NCBI GenBank assembly: GCA_017936385.1
Contig: JAGBFQ010000020.1
Coordinates: 62,001 to 126,000 of the forward strand
Reading direction: 5' to 3'
Length of the DNA stretch: 64,000 nt
From: Rikenellaceae bacterium
GTDB taxonomy: Bacteria; Bacteroidota; Bacteroidia; Bacteroidales; Rikenellaceae
The notes beneath the pieces were generated by a model, which did not search any database, was not told the DNA's origin, and was given only the letters and a program-made list of their open reading frames with translations. This document shows positions 1-7,141 of the stretch, piece after piece (within the stretch, counting starts at the first letter, position 1; every line of letters begins with the position of its first letter). The translations under genes were made by a program, and so were the position numbers.

Positions 1-327
1 ATTATGTTGATGGGCGAGGCAAATTATTCCAACGCTCACGGTACTCCGTGGGTGTACAAGCATCGCGGCATTGGCTCGCTGGTGGGTATGCCCGTACCGG
101 GAACCATGACCAGCGTAAGTTGGGAGACGTTGCAGGACCCGTCGCTTTACTTCGGCATTCCGATTATAGGTTACCGCACAGCCGAAGGTCCTTATCTCGA
201 AAACAGTCAGCTCGAACCCGACATCAAGGTTGCCAATTCGGCTGAGGAGGTTGTCCGTGGTCGTGACGAACAGTTGGAGGCCGCCGTTCGACAACTGCTC
301 AAGGAGATAGATGCCGAAAAGAGATAA
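1..327 (+). CDS. S41 (tricorn-like) peptidase, C-terminal fragment
   Basis: Only the last 108 codons are present; the frame is open to the window edge, so the gene starts upstream. The stretch GMPVPGTMTSVSWE followed by LQDPSLYFGIPIIGY and a terminal ENSQLEPDI resembles the C-terminal end of tricorn-protease-like S41 serine peptidases, in which a GTxTSVxWE segment lies near the end of the catalytic domain. The catalytic Ser region is outside the window, so activity cannot be judged. A strong terminator follows the stop codon, so this is the last gene of its transcript. Family call is by motif memory only. Confidence 0.7.
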   Translation: MMLMGEANYSNAHGTPWVYKHRGIGSLVGMPVPGTMTSVSWETLQDPSLYFGIPIIGYRTAEGPYLENSQLEPDIKVANSAEEVVRGRDEQLEAAVRQLLKEIDAEKR

Positions 328-349
328 GGCCTAAACTCTTTCAATGCAG

Positions 350-388
350 GAGGATATTTCATCGAAAACGAAATATCCTCTTTTTTTT
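350..388 (+). terminator. Rho-independent terminator after the S41 peptidase
   Basis: An 11-bp perfect stem (350-360 with 370-380), a 9-base loop and eight T residues directly after it. It lies 23 bases after the peptidase stop and ahead of the glnA promoter. Confidence 0.9.
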
Positions 389-397
389 GTTTGTGAG

Positions 398-428
398 TTG
401 ACGAATTCAAAATATATTGCTAACTTTG
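398..428 (+). promoter_or_regulatory. glnA promoter (Bacteroidetes type)
   Basis: TTG at 398-400, a 20-base spacer, then TAACTTTG at 421-428 matches the Bacteroidetes -33/-7 consensus. The predicted start is near 435, giving an untranslated leader of about 33 bases before the ATG at 468. Confidence 0.75.
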
Positions 429-467
429 TAAAGATATAAAGTTAAAACTAACTAAAACACAACCATA

Positions 468-1976
468 ATGAATACTAATCAAGAACTGAAACTCAATCCC
501 AACAAACTCGTCGCACACCTCGGCAAACTCCCCTCGGAGTTTACCAAAGCCGACATTGTGCGTTTTATCGAGGAGAACGAAATCCGTATGGTTAATTTTA
601 TGTACCCCGCGGGCGACGGACGACTCAAAACTCTGAATTTCGTAATCAACAACGCAGCCTATCTGGACGCTATTCTGACTTGTGGCGAACGTGTGGACGG
701 TTCGAGCCTTTTTCCGTTCATCGAGGCGGGCAGCAGTGACTTGTATGTGCTGCCGCGTTTCAGCACAGCTTTCCTCGACCCGTTTGCCGAGCTTCCCACC
801 CTGTCGATGCTCTGCTCCTACTTCAACAAGGATGGCGAACTGCTCGAAAGTTCGCCCGAGAACACTCTGCGCAAGGCTTGCAAGGCGTTTAACGAAGTGA
901 CCGGTATGGAGTTTCAGGCTATGGGAGAGCTGGAGTACTACGTGATTGCTCCCGATAGCGGAATGTTTGCCGCAACCGACCAAAAGGGCTACCACGAATC
1001 GGCACCCTACGCCAAATTCAACGAGTTCCGCACCCAGTGTATGGCCTACATCGCTCAAGCGGGCGGTCAAATCAAATACGGTCACTCGGAGGTTGGTAAT
1101 TTCACCATCGACGGAATGATTTATGAGCAGAACGAGATTGAATTCCTGCCCGTCAACGCGCTCAAAGCTGCCGACCAACTGATGATTGCCAAGTGGATTA
1201 TCCGCAACCTCGCTTATGAGTACGGCTACGACATCACCTTTGCGCCCAAGATTACCGCGGGCAAAGCGGGCTCGGGTCTGCACATACACATGCGTATCGT
1301 CAAGGATGGCGCAAACCAAATGCTGGACGGCGGAGTGCTGTCGGCCACCGCGCGAAAGGCTATTGCCGGTATGATGGAGGTCGCTCCTTCGATTACCGCC
1401 TTTGGTAATACCAACCCCACGTCGTACTTCCGCCTCGTGCCTCACCAAGAGGCTCCGACCAATATCTGCTGGGGCGACCGCAACCGCTCGGTGCTGGTTC
1501 GCGTGCCGTTGGGCTGGGCTGCCAAGAGCGATATGTGTCAGATTGCCAACCCGTTGGAGAGTGCAAGCAACTACGACACCACACAGAAACAGACCGTCGA
1601 GATGCGTTCGCCCGATGGCTCGGCCGACGTTTATCAACTTATTGCTGGTTTGGCTGTTGCGTGCCGCTATGGTTTCGAGCTGGAGAATGCTTTGGAGATT
1701 GCCGAGCGCACCTATGTTAATGTGAACATCCACCAAAAGGAGAACGAAGATAAACTCAAACAGCTGGCACAGCTGCCCGATAGCTGCGAGGCTTCGGCCG
1801 ACTGCCTTGAGAGCCAACGTGCAATCTTCGAGAAGTACAACGTGTTCAGTCCCGCGATGATTGACGGTATCATCCGCCGCCTGCGCTCCTATGGCGACCG
1901 CACACTGCGTAGCGAAATTGAGGGCAACCAAGAGGAGATGCTCCGCCTTGTTCAACGCTACTTCCACTGCGGATAG
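468..1976 (+). CDS. glnA: Glutamine synthetase
   Basis: 502-residue glutamine synthetase that condenses glutamate and ammonia with ATP hydrolysis, the main cytoplasmic ammonia-assimilation step. The N-terminal beta-grasp region contains MVNFMYPAGDGRLKTL. The catalytic domain holds MGELEYYVI and EQNEIEF metal-ligand motifs, the GSGLHIHM signature (GSGxHxH is the glutamate/metal-binding block of the family) and NRSVLVRVP plus VEMRSPDGSAD in the C-terminal half. The length fits the roughly 500-residue GlnA type common in Bacteroidales rather than the roughly 730-residue GlnN (GSIII). I see no E. coli-type adenylylation motif. It has its own promoter; the next lipoprotein gene starts 32 bases after the stop and may be read through. 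Confidence 0.93.
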   Translation: MNTNQELKLNPNKLVAHLGKLPSEFTKADIVRFIEENEIRMVNFMYPAGDGRLKTLNFVINNAAYLDAILTCGERVDGSSLFPFIEAGSSDLYVLPRFSTAFLDPFAELPTLSMLCSYFNKDGELLESSPENTLRKACKAFNEVTGMEFQAMGELEYYVIAPDSGMFAATDQKGYHESAPYAKFNEFRTQCMAYIAQAGGQIKYGHSEVGNFTIDGMIYEQNEIEFLPVNALKAADQLMIAKWIIRNLAYEYGYDITFAPKITAGKAGSGLHIHMRIVKDGANQMLDGGVLSATARKAIAGMMEVAPSITAFGNTNPTSYFRLVPHQEAPTNICWGDRNRSVLVRVPLGWAAKSDMCQIANPLESASNYDTTQKQTVEMRSPDGSADVYQLIAGLAVACRYGFELENALEIAERTYVNVNIHQKENEDKLKQLAQLPDSCEASADCLESQRAIFEKYNVFSPAMIDGIIRRLRSYGDRTLRSEIEGNQEEMLRLVQRYFHCG

Positions 1977-2008
1977 TCCTCGGGGCGAGTTACATAAAAA
2001 CACACAAT

Positions 2009-2416
2009 ATGAAGAAATTAATTTGGTGTGCAGTACTTTGCTGCTCCGTGCTATGTGTTGGATGTGGTGATTTTATAAATAAGTTACTTTTCGGTTACAC
2101 GACACAAAAACCTCAAGACCCCCAAGGTATACTTACCGTAAATCAAACGCAGGTAGTGTTGGGCCCGACGGGTGACGAAACTAAAGCAACCATAGAAGTC
2201 ACCTCAAACTGCGAGTGGGTAGCTACGAGTTATCAATGCCCGTGGTTGACGGTAACTCCACAAAAGGGAGCTGGAAATAAACAGATTGTTTTGCGAGCCA
2301 GAAATAACACTTCGACAGAGTCGCGTACCGCAGAAGTTATCATCACCATCTTCACTGGAGTAACTTCGCAGACAATAAATGTGATTCAGCAAGGTATCCC
2401 GAATCCCATAGAGTAA
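2009..2416 (+). CDS. Small BACON-domain lipoprotein
   Basis: 135 residues. The signal peptide ends in a lipobox (LCVGC, lipid-accepting Cys19), so the protein should be anchored in the envelope. Residues about 42-128 look like a single BACON domain: a beta-rich module with the hallmarks NCEWVAT, PWLTVTPQKGAGNKQI and TVIITI-like strands ending in INVIQQ. BACON domains are typical of Bacteroidetes surface proteins and are thought to help bind carbohydrate or mucin, but this one has no catalytic partner domain. It follows glnA closely yet has no functional link to it. A strong hairpin terminator follows. Confidence 0.75.
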   Translation: MKKLIWCAVLCCSVLCVGCGDFINKLLFGYTTQKPQDPQGILTVNQTQVVLGPTGDETKATIEVTSNCEWVATSYQCPWLTVTPQKGAGNKQIVLRARNNTSTESRTAEVIITIFTGVTSQTINVIQQGIPNPIE

Positions 2417-2439
2417 GGTGACTCCCCAAATATTTTGAT

Positions 2440-2476
2440 AGGCTGGCAACCCAAGCGGATTGCCAGCCTTTTAATT
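2440..2476. terminator. Bidirectional terminator between lipoprotein gene and tRNA-Gly array
   Basis: A 10-bp perfect stem (2440-2449 with 2460-2469) followed by a short T run on the plus strand. It terminates the BACON lipoprotein transcript. On the minus strand it sits immediately after tRNA-3'-end copy A, so it also occupies the terminator position of the outermost cassette of the array. Confidence 0.8.
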
Positions 2477-2477
2477 T

Positions 2478-2610
2478 GAGCGGGAAACGGGGTTCGAACT
2501 CACGGTGAGCGCGTTGCGCCCACCGCGAGTGAGGCCCGCGAATTGTTTATATTCCCCCTAAATCCCCCAATGGGGGACTTTCCACGGGTCGCGGATTCGA
2601 CCCCCCCCCC
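2478..2610 (-). repeat. Degenerate tRNA-Gly 3'-end cassette, copy A
   Basis: The minus strand reads a near copy of the last 25 bases of the tRNA-Gly (T-arm plus acceptor 3' strand), with a GC-rich hairpin upstream of it (CGGTG/CACCG arms with GCGC). On the plus strand a T-arm-like segment GGGTCGCGGATTCGACCC (2587-2604) lies in inverted orientation at the other end. Unlike copies B and C it carries an insert of about 40 bases (2541-2583) containing a CCCCC/GGGGG palindrome. The missing D- and anticodon arms rule out a functional tRNA. Confidence 0.75.
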
Positions 2611-2627
2611 AATTATCACACAAGAGT

Positions 2628-2661
2628 AAAGGGATGGTAATCAAACGATTACCATCCCTTT
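2628..2661 (-). terminator. Terminator-like hairpin H1 in the array
   Basis: 15-bp perfect stem with a 4-base loop, identical in sequence to the hairpin at 2927-2960. On the minus strand it directly follows tRNA-3'-end copy B, the position a terminator would have after a tRNA. Confidence 0.7.
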
Positions 2662-2664
2662 TTT

Positions 2665-2760
2665 TGGAGCGGAAAACGGGGTTCGAACTCGCGGTGAGCG
2701 CGTTGCGCCACCGTGAGTAGGGCCCGCGATTTTTTTATTATGGGTCGCGGATTCGAACCC
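2665..2760 (-). repeat. Degenerate tRNA-Gly 3'-end cassette, copy B
   Basis: Contains the tRNA-Gly acceptor 3' strand and T-arm on the minus strand (2665-2690), the GC hairpin (2692-2713), a T-rich spacer and an inverted T-arm-like segment on the plus strand (2742-2760). Together with hairpin H1 and the preceding 20 bases it is nearly identical to the sequence leading into the genuine tRNA, so copies B and C define a duplicated unit of about 299 bp. Confidence 0.75.
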
Positions 2761-2776
2761 TTCATACAGTCAAACA

Positions 2777-2811
2777 AAAAGAGTTGGTAATTAATGATTA
2801 CCAACTCTTTT
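2777..2811 (-). terminator. Terminator-like hairpin H2 in the array
   Basis: About 14-bp stem (2778-2791 with 2797-2810) flanked by A and T tracts, placed directly after copy C on the minus strand. It has the same design as H1 and H3 but a different sequence. Confidence 0.65.
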
Positions 2812-2813
2812 GT

Positions 2814-2908
2814 TGAGCGGAAAACGGGGTTCGAACTCACGGTGAGCGCGTTGCGCCACCGCGAGTAGGGCCCGCGATTTTTTATTATGGGTCGCAGGTT
2901 CGAACCCC
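2814..2908 (-). repeat. Degenerate tRNA-Gly 3'-end cassette, copy C
   Basis: Same arrangement as copy B: tRNA acceptor/T-arm 3' end on the minus strand, GC hairpin, T-rich spacer, inverted T-arm-like segment at 2890-2908. No anticodon arm is present, so it cannot be a tRNA. Confidence 0.75.
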
Positions 2909-2926
2909 CAATTATCACACAAGAGT

Positions 2927-2960
2927 AAAGGGATGGTAATCAAACGATTACCATCCCTTT
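2927..2960 (-). terminator. tRNA-Gly terminator (hairpin H3)
   Basis: 15-bp perfect stem with a 4-base loop located 4 bases beyond the 3' CCA of tRNA-Gly on the minus strand. Its sequence is identical to H1, evidence of segmental duplication. Confidence 0.75.
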
Positions 2961-2963
2961 CTC

Positions 2964-3038
2964 TGGAGCGGAAAACGGGGTTCGAACCCGCGACCCTCGG
3001 CTTGGGAAGCCGATGCTCTACCGCTGAGCTACTTCCGC
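2964..3038 (-). tRNA. tRNA-Gly (anticodon CCC)
   Basis: The minus strand folds as a complete cloverleaf: acceptor GCGGAAG pairing with TTTCCGC (last pair G-T), D-arm with AGCTCAGCGGTAGAGC, a 7-base anticodon loop TTCCCAA reading CCC, and a T-arm with GGTTCGAACC. The 3' CCA is encoded (complement of 2964-2966) after discriminator T. CCC decodes GGG glycine codons. It is the only intact tRNA in the repeat array that lies downstream of it. Confidence 0.95.
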
Positions 3039-3053
3039 AGAATTTGCCACCCA

Positions 3054-3061
3054 CAAAGGTA
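3054..3061 (-). promoter_or_regulatory. -7 element of tRNA-Gly promoter
   Basis: TACCTTTG on the minus strand, about 16 bases upstream of the tRNA 5' end; fits TAnnTTTG. No convincing -33 element was found. Confidence 0.55.
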
Positions 3062-3107
3062 GCAAAACTTTTATTATCTCACAGAGTTCCGACGCAAAAA
3101 ACGCGCA

Positions 3108-4763
3108 CTAACTATTCATCGTAGCCAGCAGTTCGTCATTATCCAGCGTGTTCTCCATATGTTTCTTAATCTCCTCCATTGCCTCGACCGAGGTCATGTC
3201 GGCCAAGTAACGGCGCAGAATCCATGTCTTTTGCAGCACATCCTTATTGAGCAACAAATCCTCGCGGCGAGTTCCCGAAGCAATCACGTCAACAGCCGGA
3301 TATACACGTTTATTAGCCAACTTGCGGTCGAGCTGCAACTCCATATTACCCGTACCCTTGAACTCCTCGAAAATAACCTCGTCCATCTTCGAACCAGTAT
3401 CAATCAGAGCCGTTGCAATGATTGTCAGCGAGCCGCGCTCTTCTGTATCACGAGCCGCACCAAAGAACCTCTTGGGTTTATGCAGTGCATTGGCATCCAC
3501 ACCACCCGACAGCACCTTACCCGAAGCGGGTTGAACGGTATTGTATGCACGTGCCAAGCGGGTAATCGAGTCCAAGAAAATCACAACATCGTGACCACAC
3601 TCAACCATTCGTTTTGCCTTCTCCAGCACCATCTCGGCAACCTTGACGTGGCGGCTTGCCTGCTCGTCAAAGGTCGACGCAATTACCTCGGCCTTGACAT
3701 TGCGCGCCATCTCGGTAACCTCCTCGGGGCGTTCGTCTATCAGCAGTACAATCATATACACTTCGGGGTGGTTGTCGGCAATGGCGTTGGCGATGTTTTG
3801 CAACAGCATGGTTTTACCCGTTTTGGGTTGTGCCACAATAAGTCCGCGCTGACCCTTGCCTATGGGCGAGAACAAATCCACCACTCGGGTCGAAAGATTG
3901 TTGTGGCCATTGCCCGTCAGACAGAACTTCTTGCTGGGGAACAGTGGCGTCATGTACTCAAACTGCACACGGTCACGAACCTGCTCGGGTGTCAAGCCGT
4001 TAATCATATTTGCTTTCAGCAGCGGAAAATATTTCTCTCCCTCCTTGGGCATGCGAATGGTTCCGCTCACGGTGTCACCCGGTTTAAGGCCGAAGTTCTT
4101 GATTTGCGATGGTGACACATAGATGTCATCGGGCGAGTTCAAGTAGTTGTAGTCGGCCGAGCGCAGGAAACCGTAGCCATCGGGCATAATCTCCAACACA
4201 CCCTCGCAGTCGATAACTCCCATGAAATCGTCACGCGTATCGCCCTGACCACGTGTTTGCTCCACTTCAACGGGCAGACCCTCGTCCATCATCATTTCGG
4301 GCACACTCTCCGAATCCAAGTTCGACATCTCCGACTTGACCACATTGGAGGACATATCATCTGTCGACTCGGATTGTACCTCAACCGGTTCTGTGACCTT
4401 AACCTTGGGTTTACGACCACGTTTCTTGGGTTGCGGTGCAGGGTTCTCGGCAGTTTGCTCCGAGGGTTGTTCTGTGGCTACGTCAGGTGAATTTAGTTGT
4501 TCGGAGGCGCTTGTGGCGGCTTGTTCGGCTGCGGCACGTTGCATCTTCTCGACCTCGCTTTTGGGACGGCGTCCACGGCGTTTGGGTGCGGGAGTTTCGG
4601 GTGTTGTTTCGGCTGCCGAAGGGGTTTGGCTATCGTCGGTTGTACCCATAATCAATTTTATGAGTTGAGCCTTGGTGTGCGAACCCTGAATATTCATTGC
4701 TTGAGCTATGGCCTCAAGTTCTTCTTTCGACTTGGATTTTAGTATCTCTATATCTGTCTGCAT
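3108..4763 (-). CDS. rho: Transcription termination factor Rho
   Basis: 551 residues; hexameric RNA-dependent ATPase that terminates transcription. N-terminal Rho-N helix-turn region (residues 1-40) is followed by a long, acidic and Ala/Pro/Glu-rich low-complexity segment (about 40-180) that E. coli Rho (419 aa) lacks. Two AT-hook-like basic motifs, KRRGRRPK and KKRGRKPK, lie inside it. The cold-shock-like RNA-binding domain begins near [14 protein letters not shown], and the ATPase core carries Walker [23 protein letters not shown] and [13 protein letters not shown]. Long disordered insertions are known in Bacteroides Rho. It has its own promoter, separate from kdsB upstream. Confidence 0.97.
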   Translation of the reverse strand: MQTDIEILKSKSKEELEAIAQAMNIQGSHTKAQLIKLIMGTTDDSQTPSAAETTPETPAPKRRGRRPKSEVEKMQRAAAEQAATSASEQLNSPDVATEQPSEQTAENPAPQPKKRGRKPKVKVTEPVEVQSESTDDMSSNVVKSEMSNLDSESVPEMMMDEGLPVEVEQTRGQGDTRDDFMGVIDCEGVLEIMPDGYGFLRSADYNYLNSPDDIYVSPSQIKNFGLKPGDTVSGTIRMPKEGEKYFPLLKANMINGLTPEQVRDRVQFEYMTPLFPSKKFCLTGNGHNNLSTRVVDLFSPIGKGQRGLIVAQPKTGKTMLLQNIANAIADNHPEVYMIVLLIDERPEEVTEMARNVKAEVIASTFDEQASRHVKVAEMVLEKAKRMVECGHDVVIFLDSITRLARAYNTVQPASGKVLSGGVDANALHKPKRFFGAARDTEERGSLTIIATALIDTGSKMDEVIFEEFKGTGNMELQLDRKLANKRVYPAVDVIASGTRREDLLLNKDVLQKTWILRRYLADMTSVEAMEEIKKHMENTLDNDELLATMNS

Positions 4764-4831
4764 TTAAAAGTATGTTTTTCGGATGATTTGTAGGTGCGTC
4801 GAACAACACACCTCTGTGAACGATTACGCCA

Positions 4832-4862
4832 CAAAGGTAATTCAAACTTGCAAAAAAACAAA
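4832..4862 (-). promoter_or_regulatory. rho promoter
   Basis: On the minus strand TTTG (4862-4859), 19 bases, then TACCTTTG (4839-4832). The ATG is 69 bases from the -7 box, so rho has a leader of roughly 60 bases. Confidence 0.7.
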
Positions 4863-4874
4863 TTTTTCGCCAAA

Positions 4875-5621
4875 TTATTGCAGCGAGGCGCACAACTTTT
4901 CGAGGTCTTCGGGGGTATCCACCGAGATGGTCTCGACCGAAGTCACTCCCACTCTGACCGTGTAACCATTCTCCAACCAACGCAGTTGTTCCAAAGACTC
5001 TGCCAATTCGAGCGGACTTTGGGGCAGACGGGTGATTTCGCGCAACACTTCGGCCCGATAGGCATACATTCCGATATGTTTGTAGTATGTGTGCTGGGTT
5101 TGCCAACTTTCGGGTTCTGCTCCGCGCAGGTGGGGAATAACCGAACGACTGAAGTATAATGCACGGTTATCGGCCGTCATTACCACCTTCGGAGAGTTAG
5201 GGTTGAAAATATCCTCGCCTTGGGCAAACGGTTTTACGAGGGTTCCGATTTGGGTCGACGGTTGGTCGAACAACGCGGCAATGGTTTGCAGATGGTCGCC
5301 CGCAATGAGCGGTTCGTCACCCTGTACATTAATTACTACATCGTAGTGCGTATCGGTGATTCGTTCAATGGTTTCCAACGCTTCGGCTATTCGGTCGGTT
5401 CCGCTTCGGTGGCTGTCGGAGGTCATCACAACACGTCCGCCAAAAGCCTCAACGGCATTGTAGATTCGCTGGTCGTCGGTGGCTACCCATGTATCGGCAA
5501 AGTGAGCCGAGGTGCGTTCGTAGACCCATTGAATCATGGGCTTGCCGAGAATCTGTGCGAGGGGTTTGCCGGGGAAACGTGTGGACGCATAGCGCGCGGG
5601 GATAATTGAGAGAAATTTCAT
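4875..5621 (-). CDS. kdsB: 3-deoxy-manno-octulosonate cytidylyltransferase
   Basis: 248 residues from the preferred start MKFLSIIPARYAS; an in-frame ATG two codons earlier (5627) is an alternative. The enzyme couples CTP to Kdo, activating it for lipid A-core assembly in the cytoplasm. The N-terminal nucleotide-binding motif IIPARYASTRFPGKPL is diagnostic; VINVQGDEPLI and HIGMYAYR are further family blocks. Length matches KdsB (about 245-250 aa). It is divergent from the acyl-CoA reductase gene, with the two -7 boxes only about 10 bases apart. Confidence 0.96.
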   Translation of the reverse strand: MKFLSIIPARYASTRFPGKPLAQILGKPMIQWVYERTSAHFADTWVATDDQRIYNAVEAFGGRVVMTSDSHRSGTDRIAEALETIERITDTHYDVVINVQGDEPLIAGDHLQTIAALFDQPSTQIGTLVKPFAQGEDIFNPNSPKVVMTADNRALYFSRSVIPHLRGAEPESWQTQHTYYKHIGMYAYRAEVLREITRLPQSPLELAESLEQLRWLENGYTVRVGVTSVETISVDTPEDLEKLCASLQ

Positions 5622-5642
5622 GGTCATTCGCTGTTTTGATAC

Positions 5643-5651
5643 GCAAATTTA
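5643..5651 (-). promoter_or_regulatory. -7 element of kdsB promoter
   Basis: TAAATTTGC on the minus strand, fitting TAnnTTTGC, 22 bases before the preferred kdsB ATG. It lies back to back with the opposing promoter at 5662-5669. Confidence 0.65.
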
Positions 5652-5661
5652 GAAAATTTTG

Positions 5662-5669
5662 TACATTTG
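5662..5669 (+). promoter_or_regulatory. -7 element of the acyl-CoA reductase promoter
   Basis: TACATTTG ends four bases before the ATG at 5674. Initiation about 6-7 bases downstream would put the RNA start on or next to the start codon, predicting a leaderless or nearly leaderless mRNA. Confidence 0.65.
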
Positions 5670-5673
5670 TCCT

Positions 5674-6663
5674 ATGCAAACACTCGAAAAATTCATATCC
5701 TTGGGGCATACTCTTGCCCAATTCGGAACTGACGAGCCTTCGCAACGTGTGCTGCAACGCGCCGTGGCCGAGAATGAATGGTTCACCAGACGGGATGTAA
5801 TAACTGCCGTGCGAGCCATAGCCCAAGATATGCTTACGCCGCAAAATCTCGAACGCTGGCTGGCTCTCTACCCCACCCGTCCAGTAGCCGTACCGCGTCA
5901 AGTGTTGGTTTTCATGGCGGGTAATATCCCTGCTGTGGGATTTGCCGATTTGTTGTGCGTGCTTGCCGCGGGACATCGCGCGCTGGTGAAGTATTCGAGC
6001 CGCGACAGGGCTTTGATGGAGTACATCGTACAATTGCTGAATGAGGATTTTGATATTCGAGAATATGTGCCTGAGAGTCACAAGCCGGAGCTTCTTTTGG
6101 CTATGGGGAGTGACTCTACGGCAAGGATTCTTGAGGAGCGTTTTGGAGGTATTCCACGCCTTGTTCGCTCAACACGCACCTCGGTGGCTGTGCTCGACGG
6201 ACGCGAAAGTGAAAGCGAGTTGACGGCGTTGTGTTGTGATGTCGGAAGTTTTGACGGACGCGGCTGTCGCAGTGTGTCACACCTGCTGGTTCCCGAAGAG
6301 TATGATTTCAAACCACTTATCGAGGTGCTAAGCCGTATGGAAGTTTCGGATAAGTGGCGTGCTATATATACTCATAATCGTGCCATGGCCGTTATGATGG
6401 GTGCCGAGTTTATGGATTGCGGCGTGGTAACGCTCTCGGCAGGCGACCAACCGTCGATGAGTATTTCGGAACTGCGTTACACCACTTATGGAAGTGCAAC
6501 CGAGCTTGCGGATTGGATTGCAGAACGCGATTCCACCATCCAGTGTATCGTGTCGCACTCATTTGAACACCCGCGCAGCGTACCCTTTGGTCGGGCGCAA
6601 CACCCCTCGCTTACGGACTACCCGGACGGTATGGATACCATGTCGTGGCTGCTGTCGTATTGA
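5674..6663 (+). CDS. LuxC-like acyl-CoA reductase
   Basis: 329 residues related to the LuxC/acyl-CoA reductase branch of the aldehyde dehydrogenase superfamily, which reduces acyl-CoA to aldehyde with NAD(P)H. Visible landmarks are VLVFMAGNIPAVGFADLL (nucleotide-binding region), VKYSSRD, and SFDGRGCRSVSHLLVPE, where the Cys matches the catalytic thiolate of the family. I start at ATG 5674 because the longer TTG start (5659) lies inside the promoter -7 box. Its physiological substrate is unknown; no lux genes or fatty-aldehyde partner are nearby. A hairpin terminator follows. Confidence 0.75.
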   Translation: MQTLEKFISLGHTLAQFGTDEPSQRVLQRAVAENEWFTRRDVITAVRAIAQDMLTPQNLERWLALYPTRPVAVPRQVLVFMAGNIPAVGFADLLCVLAAGHRALVKYSSRDRALMEYIVQLLNEDFDIREYVPESHKPELLLAMGSDSTARILEERFGGIPRLVRSTRTSVAVLDGRESESELTALCCDVGSFDGRGCRSVSHLLVPEEYDFKPLIEVLSRMEVSDKWRAIYTHNRAMAVMMGAEFMDCGVVTLSAGDQPSMSISELRYTTYGSATELADWIAERDSTIQCIVSHSFEHPRSVPFGRAQHPSLTDYPDGMDTMSWLLSY

Positions 6664-6699
6664 GGTTCCAAGATTATTTTGTGTTAGAGGAAAAGCATA

Positions 6700-6733
6700 A
6701 AGGCGCTTCATAGTTACTTGTGAAGCGCTTTTT
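6700..6733. terminator. Terminator after the acyl-CoA reductase
   Basis: 8-bp stem (6703-6710 with 6721-6728), a 10-base loop and five T residues. On the minus strand it lies just beyond a duplicated tRNA-Cys 3' end, so it may also be a displaced tRNA terminator. Confidence 0.75.
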
Positions 6734-6734
6734 C

Positions 6735-6746
6735 GTGAGGTCTGAA
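6735..6746 (-). repeat. Duplicated tRNA-Cys 3' end
   Basis: Twelve bases identical to 6811-6822, the acceptor 3' end and first trailer bases of tRNA-Cys. As in the intact gene, the fragment lies next to a hairpin terminator on its 3' side. Confidence 0.55.
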
Positions 6747-6775
6747 ATGCGTATTACTTTAGGCGTAAAAAAATA

Positions 6776-6809
6776 AAAAGTGCGCTACAATCACTTGTAG
6801 CGCACTTTT
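6776..6809 (-). terminator. tRNA-Cys terminator
   Basis: 15-bp perfect stem (6776-6790 with 6795-6809), 4-base loop, followed on the minus strand by a long T-rich tract. It begins 4 bases after the tRNA-Cys 3' end. Confidence 0.85.
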
Positions 6810-6813
6810 GGTG

Positions 6814-6884
6814 AGGTCTGAAGCGGATTCGAACCGCTGTAAATGGTTTTGCAGACCAGTGCCTAACCCCTCGGCCATCAGACC
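6814..6884 (-). tRNA. tRNA-Cys (anticodon GCA)
   Basis: 71-base cloverleaf on the minus strand: acceptor GGTCTGA pairing with TCAGACC, D-arm region GGCCGAGGGGTTAGGC, anticodon loop CTGCAAA reading GCA, T-arm GCGGTTCGAATCCGC, discriminator T. The next bases are CAC, so CCA is not encoded and must be added after processing. Confidence 0.94.
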
Positions 6885-6917
6885 ATATCGCAGATGGATG
6901 TCCCATCTTTTCGGAGT

Positions 6918-6949
6918 GCAAAGATAGAGATTATTTTGTTAACTCCAAA
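6918..6949 (-). promoter_or_regulatory. tRNA-Cys promoter
   Basis: On the minus strand TTTG (6949-6946), exactly 19 bases, TATCTTTGC (6926-6918), ending 33 bases before the tRNA. The gene-free stretch 6885-7075 otherwise shows only AT-rich sequence. Confidence 0.8.
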
Positions 6950-7075
6950 TTTATTTTGAAGTTTTTTTTTGTTTGAAGGGTTTGTGCTGGCGAATTTCGG
7001 GAGTTTAGGGGAATTAGAGAATTTACTCTCTCGCAAGCTGAATTTTCTTATGCTCTTTAATTCCATATAAAACGC

Positions 7076-7108
7076 CAGCGCAGACACTCTCGAGAAGTGC
7101 CTGCGCTG
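7076..7108 (-). terminator. Terminator hairpin after the LRR lipoprotein
   Basis: Near-perfect 13-bp stem (CAGCGCAG arm) around a short loop, 34 bases beyond the LRR gene stop on the minus strand, followed by GCGTTTTAT. The T tract is short, so strength is uncertain. Confidence 0.65.
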
Positions 7109-7141
7109 CAGGATTATACAAATCGCTCGGGGTGACTCCTG

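Noticed and set aside
420-2003. 527-codon open frame antisense to glnA
   Set aside because: Mirror of a clear glutamine synthetase gene with high GC third positions; no family features, no promoter.
2481-3038. CRISPR-like array
   Set aside because: Units are unequal (about 95-150 bases), carry tRNA 3' ends and terminators, and no cas genes or uniform spacers are present.
2649-3054. Minus-strand open frames across the tRNA-Gly array (2649-2918 and 2791-3054)
   Set aside because: They translate tRNA fragments and hairpins, including the functional tRNA itself.
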